Below are positions 1 through 7,730 of a stretch of 8,715 nucleotides of DNA, piece after piece. The notes under the pieces are model-generated. The model saw nothing but the letters and a program-made list of their open reading frames with translations. It did not search any database and was not told the DNA's origin. Source of the stretch: Rhodospirillales bacterium. GTDB taxonomy: Bacteria; Pseudomonadota; Alphaproteobacteria; Rhodospirillales_A; Casp-alpha2. The stretch is from contig JAESSX010000093.1 in the NCBI GenBank assembly GCA_016763915.1, forward strand, positions 1-8,715, in the 5' to 3' direction. Within the stretch, counting starts at the first letter, position 1; each line of letters opens with the position of its first letter. Made by a program: the position numbers and the translations under genes.

Positions 1-195
1 ACCGCGTTCGGGATATTCAACTTGGTGACCGGACTGGCGTTATTGGCCGGCAACCTGGTCGCCGGGGTGCTGTGGGACCGGTATGGCCCGTCGGCGACAT
101 TTTACGCCGTCGCCGCCATCACCGCCGCCGCCCTGGTGGGTTTGCTCGCCCCGCAGGGCCGGGGGTACGCGCCTGCGGATGGGGAGGGCGGATAA
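1..195 (+). CDS. MFS-type transporter, C-terminal end only (partial at the window start)
   Basis: Frame 1 is open from the first base to a TAA at 193-195 and gives 64 residues. The piece begins TAFGIFNLVTGLALL and continues with GNLVAGVLWDRYGPSATF. This is the typical penultimate helix and short charged loop (DRYGP) of major facilitator superfamily carriers. A second hydrophobic stretch (FYAVAAITAAALVGLL) follows, then a short polar tail. These would be transmembrane segments 11 and 12 of an inner-membrane secondary transporter. The substrate cannot be told from this end. It converges on the histidine kinase gene on the other strand, with only 20 bases between the two stop codons and no room for a separate terminator. 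The family call rests on helix pattern and the loop motif. Confidence 0.72.
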   Translation, partial: TAFGIFNLVTGLALLAGNLVAGVLWDRYGPSATFYAVAAITAAALVGLLAPQGRGYAPADGEGG

Positions 196-215
196 AAGCG
201 TTCCTGTTTGCCGGT

Positions 216-1745
<1,530 letters not shown>

Positions 1746-1982
1746 AACAATCTGGGGCCTTTAGGATAGTTGTCATTCAAAAATCGGGAGCGGCGGTGAT
1801 GGGTTCGACATCGATTCAAGTCACGGCGGCACCGGCTTTCGGCCAGCCTGGTGATTATAGGTCTTCCTTTCAATCCGGCTTTTCACGAAAGAGGGGGCGG
1901 CGATCAATTCACCGTGATTAGGGCTTTGGGCGTTAAACAGGCAAGAACGTATCGGCGAAGGGGCCGGTGGTGAAAGCGAGGC
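1746..1982. other. intergenic stretch between ppa and the kinase gene
   Basis: No open frame with coding character is seen in these 237 bases. On the minus strand there is a perfect TATAAT (1859-1854) about 110 bases before the kinase start, listed separately. No convincing hairpin followed by a T run is seen downstream of ppa, so the end of the ppa transcript is not defined by sequence. Confidence 0.5.
1854..1859 (-). promoter_or_regulatory. possible -10 box upstream of the histidine kinase gene
   Basis: The minus strand reads TATAAT here, a perfect sigma-70 -10 hexamer. No good -35 hexamer lies at 16-18 bases; the nearest upstream sequence is AAAAGCC. Transcription from it would give a 5' leader of roughly 100 bases before the ATG at 1745. 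This rests on one hexamer, so it is a weak call. Confidence 0.25.
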
Positions 1983-2519
1983 CTAAGCGGCTTCGTCGGC
2001 GGCCCGCTGCATGGCTTCTTCAATCAACCGGTTGGCTTCACCCTGCCCGCCCCAGCCCTGGACCTTGACCCACTTGTCGGTCTCCAGATCCTTGTAGTGT
2101 TCGAAGAAATGGGCGATCTGTTCGATCAGGATGGGCCGCAGATCCCGGTACGACGTGATATTGGCGTAGAACGGGTGAAGGTCGTCCGTCGGCACGCAGA
2201 GGATTTTTTCGTCGATCCCGCTTTCGTCTTCCATGATCAGCACCCCGACCGGGCGCGAGCGGATGACGACGCCCGGAATGACCGGAATCTGGCTGACCAC
2301 GGCGGCGTCGATGGGGTCGCCGTCGTCCGACAGGGTGTGCGGGATGAACCCGTAATTGCACGGATAGTACATGGCCGTGTGCAGAAACCGGTCGACGTAC
2401 ATGGCCCCGGACGCCTTGTCCAATTCGTATTTCACGGGCACCCCGCCGATCGGGATCTCGATAATCACGTTGACTTCATAGGGGGGGTTGTTGCCAACGG
2501 GAATTTTGTCGATGTTCAT
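1983..2519 (-). CDS. ppa: inorganic pyrophosphatase, family I (EC 3.6.1.1)
   Basis: The 178-residue product hydrolyses cytoplasmic diphosphate to two phosphates, which pulls nucleotide and tRNA-charging reactions forward; it needs Mg2+. The start MNIDKIPVGNNPP is typical of the family, so ATG 2519 is chosen over the in-frame extension that would run back into the upstream permease gene. A GAAAGG sits 12 bases before it. Length matches bacterial ppa (about 175-180). The signature DDGDPID is at residues 65-71, and the known E. coli active-site residues are all present one position on: Lys30, Glu32, Arg44, Tyr56, Asp66, Asp71, Asp98, Asp103, Lys105, Tyr142 and Lys143. The stop is TAG at 1985-1983. 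It lies 56 bases downstream of the permease on the same strand and may share its transcript. The family assignment is essentially certain. Confidence 0.97.
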   Translation of the reverse strand: MNIDKIPVGNNPPYEVNVIIEIPIGGVPVKYELDKASGAMYVDRFLHTAMYYPCNYGFIPHTLSDDGDPIDAAVVSQIPVIPGVVIRSRPVGVLIMEDESGIDEKILCVPTDDLHPFYANITSYRDLRPILIEQIAHFFEHYKDLETDKWVKVQGWGGQGEANRLIEEAMQRAADEAA

Positions 2520-2575
2520 AATATTTGGGAACCTTTCTTTGGGTTCGGGTTGTTTCCGTGGGGCCGGCAGGACGC

Positions 2576-3289
2576 CTAGACCACGCCCCAGTATTCCAAC
2601 ACCATGGCCGCGCCGAGCACCATGGTCAGTCCGCCCACGCCGGCGCGCGCGGCGTGGTTGAGCCATGTCAGGGTTTGTCCCCAGCGGTGCAGCGGCCAGG
2701 CGATGGCAGCAGACAGCACCGCCATGCCCAGCATCGACCCGGCCCCGAACAGCGCGATATAGACGGCTCCGGCGGACAGCGACGGCAGGCTTTGCATGGT
2801 CAGCACGATCAATACGGCAGAACCCGCCATGCCGTGCATGATGCCGATGAAAAAGGCGCGCACCTTTAATCCCTTAGGGTGCGCGTGGTCATGGCGGGGC
2901 CGGGTGTGCCGGGAGGCATGACCGGCTTCCCCGGCGTGGGAATGGGCGTGAAAATGGACGACGCCGCCGTCATGGCGGTGGATGTGGAAATGAATGCGGT
3001 CCCGGCGCAGGCGGAGCAAAACCTCGGCCCCCAGCGCCATCAGCATGACGCCGACGGCCAGTTCCAGAAAACCGGCCAGATTTCGGGGCACGACGGTTTC
3101 CATCATCAGCGCCGTCAGGCCGAAGGTGCCCAGCGCCAGGGTATGGCCGAACCCCCACAACAGCCCCAGCGGCACCGCCCGGCTTAACGACCCGGTCCGC
3201 GCCGCCACGGTGGCGACGGCGGCGACATGTTCGGCCTCCAGCGTGTGGCGCATGCCAATCAGTAATCCCAGAACCAGAATGGAAAGCAT
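2576..3289 (-). CDS. NiCoT/UreH-like nickel or cobalt permease with a histidine-rich loop
   Basis: The 237-residue hydrophobic protein is predicted to sit in the inner membrane. Residues 12-25 read GMRHTLEAEHVAAV, a variant of the H-x4-D-H metal motif (RHAxDADH) in helix II of NiCoT and UreH-type transporters. Further family-like stretches are GFGHTLALGTFG (46-57) and FFIGIMHGMAGSAVLIVL (146-163). Between the two membrane halves, residues 100-137 hold 13 histidines (for example HFHIHRH and HFHAHSH), likely a metal-binding cytoplasmic or periplasmic loop as in UreH and RcnA relatives. The direction cannot be read from sequence: NiCoT proteins import, RcnA-like ones export. No urease or hydrogenase genes are in the window. 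ATG 3289 is preceded by AGGG eight bases upstream; TAG is at 2578-2576. The ppa gene follows on the same strand after 56 bases. Confidence 0.75.
   Translation of the reverse strand: MLSILVLGLLIGMRHTLEAEHVAAVATVAARTGSLSRAVPLGLLWGFGHTLALGTFGLTALMMETVVPRNLAGFLELAVGVMLMALGAEVLLRLRRDRIHFHIHRHDGGVVHFHAHSHAGEAGHASRHTRPRHDHAHPKGLKVRAFFIGIMHGMAGSAVLIVLTMQSLPSLSAGAVYIALFGAGSMLGMAVLSAAIAWPLHRWGQTLTWLNHAARAGVGGLTMVLGAAMVLEYWGVV
2879..2992 (-). other. histidine-rich loop encoded within the permease gene
   Basis: Residues 100-137 of the permease contain 13 histidines in alternating H-x-H runs, separated by acidic and glycine-rich spacers. Such loops bind Ni2+, Co2+ or Zn2+ in related transporters. The metal here is not determined. 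Confidence 0.6.
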
Positions 3290-3719
3290 TCACCAGACCC
3301 TATGGAAATTTTCGATCCCGCGCCAGCCGCTTGCAGCTGGTTATTTCGCCAACTTACAGCAAAGGACCGCAGGATCGAGTCATTAATATCTGTGAATATC
3401 CCGGGCTTTTTCTGGTGAAGGCCGATGCGGTTGACACAAAACGACACATGAAAGTCATAAAAGGATATTTTCGTGATAAACCACAAACATAATATGGAAA
3501 TAGCCTGCAAGCCATAAACGGCTCTGTTGAGAAACCGGCAAAAGAATTACCCGATGTCGGACTTGCCCAAATGGGCTTGCGAACATGGCCAAAAAATCAA
3601 ATTCGGGCTGTCCTATGGCAGCCGAGAGCTATTTATACGGGGAATAGTGGTGAATTATATACCATTAGGGGAAATTCCAATTCAGTCAAAACAGCCTTAT
3701 TTGGGCCCAGGTCATACCA
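3290..3719. other. AT-rich intergenic region between permease and chemoreceptor
   Basis: This 430-base stretch is visibly richer in A and T than the flanking genes, most clearly at 3421-3500 and 3580-3700. Two plus-strand frames stay open through 3527-3720 by chance or as decayed coding sequence. Their translations match nothing I recognise, and both continue into the wrong frame of the chemoreceptor gene. A TTGACA at 3431-3436 with CATAAA 19 bases on is a weak plus-strand promoter candidate. On the permease leader side there is a 5-bp inverted repeat CCAGC/GCTGG (3323-3340) and a direct repeat AATATC at 3385 and 3395, ten bases apart. No RNA gene is seen. Confidence 0.5.
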
Positions 3720-4448
3720 GTGCCCATCGTCGCGGCCATCGACGGCCCCCTGGCCCGCGGTGCTTCGCTGTCGAACAGCGTGATCATAGCCGTCATCGTG
3801 CTCAGCATCCTGCTGTCGGCGTCGATCGGCGAAATCACCCGCCAGGTGTCGCAGTCGTCCGAGATCGCGTCGAACGCGGTCGTGGAAGCCCAGCGCACCG
3901 ACGAACAGGTGCAAGGCCTGGCCATGGCGGCGGAGAAAATCGGCGAGGTGGTGGGGTTGATCTCCGACATCGCCGAGCAGACCAACCTGCTGGCCCTGAA
4001 CGCCACCATCGAGGCGGCGCGCGCCGGCGACGCCGGCAAGGGCTTCGCGGTCGTGGCGTCGGAGGTCAAGAACCTGGCCAGCCAGACGGCGACGGCGACC
4101 GGCGAAATCGAAACCCAGATCGGCGATATCCAGGCCGCGACGAAAGAAGCGGTCGACGCCATCCAGGGCATCGGCAAGACCATCACCCAGGTCAACGAGA
4201 TCGCGACCGCCATCGCGTCGGCGGTCGAGGAGCAATCGGCCGCGACGCAGGAGATCGCCCGCAACGTCGAGCAGGCCTCCGCCGGCACCAGCGAGGTGAC
4301 GAGCAACATTTCCGGCGTCACCCAGGCCGCCGGGGAAACCGGCCATGCGGCGGAGCAGGTTCTGGAGGCCGCCGGCGGATTGTCCGAGTACGCCGATAGC
4401 CTGCGCAACGACGTGCGGCAATACCTGGCGGACGTCAAGTCCGCTTAA
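3720..4448 (+). CDS. short chemoreceptor (MCP signalling domain) lacking sensor and HAMP
   Basis: The 242-residue product is the C-terminal signalling part of a methyl-accepting chemotaxis protein. These proteins form a long cytoplasmic helical hairpin that docks CheW and CheA. The hairpin tip is intact at residues 74-122, with [18 protein letters not shown] followed by [15 protein letters not shown]. The descending helix ends in a normal tail ([15 protein letters not shown]). Residues 20-32 ([13 protein letters not shown]) are a hydrophobic segment preceded by RGASLSN, which looks like the first membrane helix at the start of a normal receptor. It runs straight into [12 protein letters not shown], a sequence that normally lies deep in the cytoplasmic domain. 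Sensor domain, second helix and HAMP are absent; usual receptors have 500 or more residues. GTG 3720 is the only start between the upstream in-frame TAG (3666) and the conserved part, with AGG eight bases before. It is either a functional truncated receptor or a deletion remnant. Confidence 0.82.
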   Translation: MPIVAAIDGPLARGASLSNSVIIAVIVLSILLSASIGEITRQVSQSSEIASNAVVEAQRTDEQVQGLAMAAEKIGEVVGLISDIAEQTNLLALNATIEAARAGDAGKGFAVVASEVKNLASQTATATGEIETQIGDIQAATKEAVDAIQGIGKTITQVNEIATAIASAVEEQSAATQEIARNVEQASAGTSEVTSNISGVTQAAGETGHAAEQVLEAAGGLSEYADSLRNDVRQYLADVKSA

Positions 4449-4481
4449 ACGCAGGTCTTCGGCCTAACGGTTGAAACAAAT

Positions 4482-4522
4482 ACGGCGCCGCCGGTCTTAA
4501 AACCGGCGGCGCCGTTTTTCTT
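4482..4522 (+). terminator. rho-independent terminator of the chemoreceptor gene
   Basis: A perfect 14-bp inverted repeat ACGGCGCCGCCGGT / ACCGGCGGCGCCGT (4482-4495 and 4502-4515) encloses the 6-base loop CTTAAA. TTTTCTT follows on the plus strand (a five-T run counting the last base of the stem). It lies 33 bases after the chemoreceptor stop. The opposite strand has only a weak T run, so it works mainly for plus-strand transcription and shields the downstream operon from read-through. Confidence 0.92.
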
Positions 4523-4586
4523 AGACGTGGCTTCGCAGTGTGGCGGTGCTTTCACCCGCGACCTCGGCCCCCTGTGTCTCATGGCC

Positions 4587-4624
4587 TGACCCCATTGAGT
4601 GGTCCACCCCTTAAGTTAGAGTTT
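4587..4624. mobile_element. possible remnant of an insertion-sequence end
   Basis: The stretch TGACCCCATTGAGTGGTCC followed by ACCCCTTAAGTTAGAG has the look of the terminal repeat and leader of IS3-family elements. It stands between a terminator and an operon with no transposase around it. No second copy or target duplication is seen in the window. The resemblance is from memory and was not confirmed by a search. Confidence 0.3.
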
Positions 4625-4703
4625 GGTGCGAAAAGCGGGCCTGCTTGCTCTTTTCCCGGCCCGTAGCCCTTTCATTATCAGAACAATCCCTTAAAATTTC
4701 TCC

Positions 4704-4724
4704 TTGTCCGCTGACACGGGACAA
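4704..4724. promoter_or_regulatory. palindromic operator candidate upstream of the CoA-transferase operon
   Basis: TTGTCC and GGACAA form a 6-bp inverted repeat with a 9-base spacer. A second, shifted repeat TGTC-N4-GACA (4705-4716) is nested inside it. The element ends 35 bases before the ATG at 4759, where a dimeric regulator would act on the operon's promoter. A clear -35/-10 pair is not seen; the AT-rich TTAAAATTT (4691-4699) lies just upstream. No regulator gene is adjacent to suggest the family. Confidence 0.35.
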
Positions 4725-4742
4725 CCGAAACGGCAACGGAAT

Positions 4743-4748
4743 AGGAAA
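4743..4748 (+). promoter_or_regulatory. ribosome binding site of the CoA-transferase gene
   Basis: AGGAAA lies 10 bases before ATG 4759 and supports that start for the MTHPLQGVRVLAVEQ protein, whose N-terminus matches the usual start of the family. Confidence 0.6.
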
Positions 4749-4758
4749 CCCATAATAA

Positions 4759-5943
4759 ATGACGCATCCCCTTCAAGGCGTTCGCGTGCTGGCCGTGGAA
4801 CAATACGGCGCCGGTCCATTCGGCACCATGTGGCTGGCCGATCAGGGCGCCGAGGTGATCAAGATCGAACAGCCCGGCACCGGCGATTTCGCCCGCGATC
4901 TCGGCCCTTACTGGTTCGAAAACGGCGAAAGCCAGTGGTTCCACGCCTATAACCGCAACAAGAAGAGCCTGACCCTGGATTTGCGCAGCGACGAAGGCCG
5001 CCGGGTGTTCCTGGATGTCCTAAAAACCGCCGACGTGGTGGTCAGCAACCTGCGCGGCGACGTGCCGGAGAAGCTCGGCCTGACCTATGAACACCTCAAG
5101 GAGGCCAACCCGAAAATCGTCTGCGCCCACCTGTCGGCCTATGGCCGCGACGGGCCGCGCGCGTCGTGGCCGGGATTCGATTACCTGATGCAGGCGGAAA
5201 CCGGCTGGTTCTCGCTGACCGGCGACCCCGATCACGAGCCGACCAGATTCGGTCTGTCGGTGGTCGACCAGATGACCGGGTTGGCGCTGGCCTATGCGGC
5301 GTTGTGCGGGGTTACGCGGGCGCGCTCCACGGGCGAAGGCGGCGACCTGGACGTCAGCCTGTTCGACGTGGCGCTGTCGAACCTGGGCTATCCGGCGATG
5401 TGGTATCTCAACAACGGCCATGTGCAAAAACGGCTCGCCCGCTCGGCGCATCCGTCGTTGACGCCGTGCCAGTTGTACAAGACCGCCGACGGCTGGATTT
5501 ACCTGATGTGCAACAAGGAAAAATTCTGGCCGGCGCTGTCCAAGGCCCTCGGCCATCCGGAATGGGCCGACGACCCCCGCTTCAAGACCTTCATCGAGCG
5601 TTTCGAAGCGCGGCCGGAAATTCAGGACATGCTGGATAAGGCGCTGCAAACCAGGACCACCGCCGAATGGCTGGCGGACTTCGCCGGCGTCGTGCCGGCG
5701 GCGCCGATCCTGGATGTCGGCGAGGCCCTGGAAAATTCGTTCGTTAAAGACCAGGGCCGCTTGCAGGACATCGAGCTGGACGGCTTCGGCACGTACCGCT
5801 ATCTGCGCCCCCCGGTGCAGGCGGACGACCCGGCCCCGGCCAATCCGGCGCCGAAACTGGGCCAGCACACCGACGCCCTGCTGGCCGAGATCGGCTACGA
5901 CGACGCCCGCCTCGACACACTCCGCAAAGATAAGGTGATCTGA
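4759..5943 (+). CDS. class III CoA-transferase, CaiB/BaiF family
   Basis: The 394-residue protein belongs to the formyl-CoA transferase type. These enzymes move CoA from one acyl-CoA to a free carboxylic acid through an aspartyl-CoA thioester, as interlocked homodimers in the cytoplasm. The N-terminus has PLQGVRVLAVEQYGAGPFGT and the CoA-binding region GAEVIKIEQPGTGD (30-43). NRNKKSLTLDLRSDEGR (65-81) follows. The likely nucleophile is Asp170 in GLSVVDQMTG, matching Asp169 of formyl-CoA transferase. Length is normal for the family (about 380-430). Family members act on oxalate, carnitine, citramalate, succinate or 3-sulfinopropionate, and sequence alone does not choose among them. It is the first gene of the operon, and the hydro-lyase large subunit begins 3 bases after its stop. 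Its acid substrate is therefore probably a substrate or product of that hydro-lyase. Confidence 0.93.
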   Translation: MTHPLQGVRVLAVEQYGAGPFGTMWLADQGAEVIKIEQPGTGDFARDLGPYWFENGESQWFHAYNRNKKSLTLDLRSDEGRRVFLDVLKTADVVVSNLRGDVPEKLGLTYEHLKEANPKIVCAHLSAYGRDGPRASWPGFDYLMQAETGWFSLTGDPDHEPTRFGLSVVDQMTGLALAYAALCGVTRARSTGEGGDLDVSLFDVALSNLGYPAMWYLNNGHVQKRLARSAHPSLTPCQLYKTADGWIYLMCNKEKFWPALSKALGHPEWADDPRFKTFIERFEARPEIQDMLDKALQTRTTAEWLADFAGVVPAAPILDVGEALENSFVKDQGRLQDIELDGFGTYRYLRPPVQADDPAPANPAPKLGQHTDALLAEIGYDDARLDTLRKDKVI

Positions 5944-5946
5944 ACC

Positions 5947-7230
5947 ATGCCTGCACCATCCACGGCCCTGGCCATGACGCTTTCGGAAAAAATCATCGCC
6001 CGCGCCGCCGGGCTCGACAGGGTGGCCCCCGGCGATATTGTTACCTGCGCCGTCGATCTGGCGATGATGCACGATTCGTCCGGGCCCCGCCGCGCCGGAA
6101 AAATGCTGGACGAATTGGGCGTGCCGATCTGGGACAAGGACAAGCTGGTCGTTATCACCGACCATTACACCAACGATCCCGACCCCGGCAGCGTGGAAAT
6201 TCAGCGCTTTACCCACCAATGGGTGGGTGAGAAAGAGCTTCCCCATTTCTTCGCCGATGAAGGCATCTGCCATGTCGTGCTGCCGGAAGGCGGCTTCCTA
6301 AAGCCGGGCATGTTCTGTGTCGGCGGCGACAGCCATTCAACCACCGGCGGGGCGTTTGGCGCCTTCATGGTCGGTATCGGGGCGACGGAACTGACCGGCG
6401 TGCTGGCGACCGGGGAAATCTGGGTGCGGGTGCCCGAAACGCTGCGCATCGAGGTCACCGGCCGCTTAAGCGCCGGCGTCGCCGCCAAGGATGTGATTTT
6501 GAAACTGTGCGGCGACATCGGCATCATGGGGGCCAATTACATGGTCGTCGAATACGGCGGCGCGGCGGTGCGCGCCATGTCCGTGGACGAGCGCATGACG
6601 CTCACCAACATGGCCGCCGAGCTTGGCGCCAAGACGGGAATCATCGCGCCCGATGACACCACCGCCGAATGGCTGGCGGCGGCGGGGGCGGAGGATGTCG
6701 ATATCCATACCTGGCAGGGCGACGCAGACGCCCCGGTTGCGCGGACCATCGCCATCGACGGCACGGCGCTGGCGCCGCAGGTGGCGGCCCCGTCCAACCC
6801 GGAGAACGCAGGGGATGTGAGCAAATACGCCGGAACCCCGGTGGCCCAGGCCTATATCGGCGCCTGCACCGGGGCCAAATTGGCGGACCTGCGCATGGCG
6901 GCGGACGTGGTTCGCGGGCGCAAGGCGGCGGCTGGGATGCGGTTTTTCGTCGCCCCGGCATCGAACCGGGTTCGTGACGCGGCGCTCGCCGACGGCACAT
7001 TGGCGACCCTGGAAGACGCCGGCGCCGTGATCCTGGCCACCGGCTGCGGCGGCTGCATCGGCCTGGGCGACGCGCGGCTGGGCGAAAACATGACCGGTAT
7101 TTCGTCGACCAACCGTAATTTCGTCGGCCGCGCCGGGCCGCCGTCGTCAAAGCTTTATCTGGGCTCGCCCAGTTCGGTGGCGGCCGCCGCCATCACCGGC
7201 GAGATCACCGACCCGAGGAAATTCTTATGA
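5947..7230 (+). CDS. aconitase-family hydro-lyase, large subunit (LeuC/HacA-like)
   Basis: The 427-residue protein is the [4Fe-4S] subunit of a two-subunit hydro-lyase of the 3-isopropylmalate dehydratase, homoaconitase and 2,3-dimethylmalate dehydratase group. Three cluster cysteines are visible: Cys307 (GACTGAKLADL) and Cys367/Cys370 (GCGGCIGLG). Other family stretches are GGDSHSTTGGAFGAF (126-140), ATGEIWVRVPETL (154-166), MSVDERMTLTNMAAELGAKTG (211-231, D/E and R conserved), TNRNFVGRAG (388-397) and the end GEITDPRKFL. Length fits the short archaeal-type large subunit (about 420), not the roughly 470-residue bacterial LeuC. The Cys307 motif reads CTGAK where isopropylmalate and aconitase enzymes have CTNGR or similar, so the substrate may differ. 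AAGG about 11 bases upstream serves ATG 5947. The last four bases overlap the small-subunit gene (ATGA), so the two are translationally coupled and form one enzyme. Confidence 0.9.
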   Translation: MPAPSTALAMTLSEKIIARAAGLDRVAPGDIVTCAVDLAMMHDSSGPRRAGKMLDELGVPIWDKDKLVVITDHYTNDPDPGSVEIQRFTHQWVGEKELPHFFADEGICHVVLPEGGFLKPGMFCVGGDSHSTTGGAFGAFMVGIGATELTGVLATGEIWVRVPETLRIEVTGRLSAGVAAKDVILKLCGDIGIMGANYMVVEYGGAAVRAMSVDERMTLTNMAAELGAKTGIIAPDDTTAEWLAAAGAEDVDIHTWQGDADAPVARTIAIDGTALAPQVAAPSNPENAGDVSKYAGTPVAQAYIGACTGAKLADLRMAADVVRGRKAAAGMRFFVAPASNRVRDAALADGTLATLEDAGAVILATGCGGCIGLGDARLGENMTGISSTNRNFVGRAGPPSSKLYLGSPSSVAAAAITGEITDPRKFL

Positions 7231-7730
7231 CTATCATTCCGGAAGGCCGCGCCTGGGTCTATGGCGACAACATCGACACCGACCAGCTGGCGCCGATCAA
7301 GTCCTACAAGAACATGGAGGCCGCCGAAGGCTGCAAGTTCTGTCTCGAGGCCCTCGATGCGGATTTCGCCGGCGCCGTCGAGGACGGCGACATCTTCGTC
7401 GCCGGGGCCAATATGGGCATCGGGTCTTCGCGCGAACAGGCGCCGCTGCACCTGAAGCTGCTCGGTATCCGCGCCGTGCTGGCCAAGTCCTTCGCGCGGA
7501 TTTTCTACCGCAACACGCTGAATTTCGGGCTGCCGGCCCTGGTCTGCGCCGATGCCGGGCGCATCAACCCGGGCGACCGCCTGGTTGTCGATCCCCTGGC
7601 CGGCCGGGTCGACAACCTGACCACCGGGGACATCCTGACCTGCGAGCCGCTGCCCGGGCATCTGATGGAGATGATCGGCGACGGCGGCCTGATGGCGCAC
7701 CTCCGAAAAAAATTGAAACAGGAGGATTGA
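7227..7730 (+). CDS. aconitase-family hydro-lyase, small subunit (LeuD/HacB-like)
   Basis: The 167-residue swivel-domain subunit completes the active site of the large subunit. Visible motifs are GDNIDTDQLAP (13-23), GANMGIGSSREQAPL (60-74) and AKSFARIFYRNTLNFGLP (86-103). The serine-arginine pair in GSSRE contacts substrate in this family. Length matches archaeal-type small subunits (about 160-170). The loop after DTDQ, which in isopropylmalate and homoaconitate enzymes reads like IPGRYLRT and sets substrate choice, reads LAPIKSYKNM here (21-30). Leucine biosynthesis is therefore not the obvious role, and the lack of leuA or leuB nearby agrees. The start ATG overlaps the large-subunit stop by 4 bases. 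The stop (TGA 7728-7730) abuts the ATG of the cupin gene, whose ribosome binding site lies inside this gene's last codons. Confidence 0.92.
   Translation: MTIIPEGRAWVYGDNIDTDQLAPIKSYKNMEAAEGCKFCLEALDADFAGAVEDGDIFVAGANMGIGSSREQAPLHLKLLGIRAVLAKSFARIFYRNTLNFGLPALVCADAGRINPGDRLVVDPLAGRVDNLTTGDILTCEPLPGHLMEMIGDGGLMAHLRKKLKQED
7720..7725 (+). promoter_or_regulatory. strong ribosome binding site for the cupin gene
   Basis: A full AGGAGG lies 5 bases before ATG 7731, inside the end of the small-subunit gene. It fixes the cupin start and suggests the enzyme is made at a high level, coupled to the preceding gene. Confidence 0.75.

Noticed and set aside
2520..2666. N-terminal extension of the pyrophosphatase to 2666
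   Set aside because: The added 49 residues are Arg/Gly-rich shadow of the permease gene, while the family start MNIDKIP at 2519 has a ribosome binding site.
3259..3510. Minus-strand 83-codon frame upstream of the permease
   Set aside because: It overlaps the permease start in another frame, has no ribosome binding site and shows no domain; AT-rich chance frame.
3527..3720. Possible small protein in the AT-rich gap (starts at 3527 or 3554)
   Set aside because: The frame has no good ribosome binding site, matches nothing I know, and runs on into Arg/His/Gly-rich out-of-frame sequence of the chemoreceptor gene to 4399.
4636..4663. Hairpin CGGGCC/GGCCCG before the CoA-transferase operon
   Set aside because: Only 6 bp with a 16-base loop and no T run; it is too weak to call a terminator or an RNA element.
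5020..6273. Minus-strand 417-codon open frame opposite the CoA-transferase and hydro-lyase genes
   Set aside because: It spans the junction of two well-supported plus-strand genes and has the Gly/Arg/His-rich composition of an antisense frame in GC-rich DNA.
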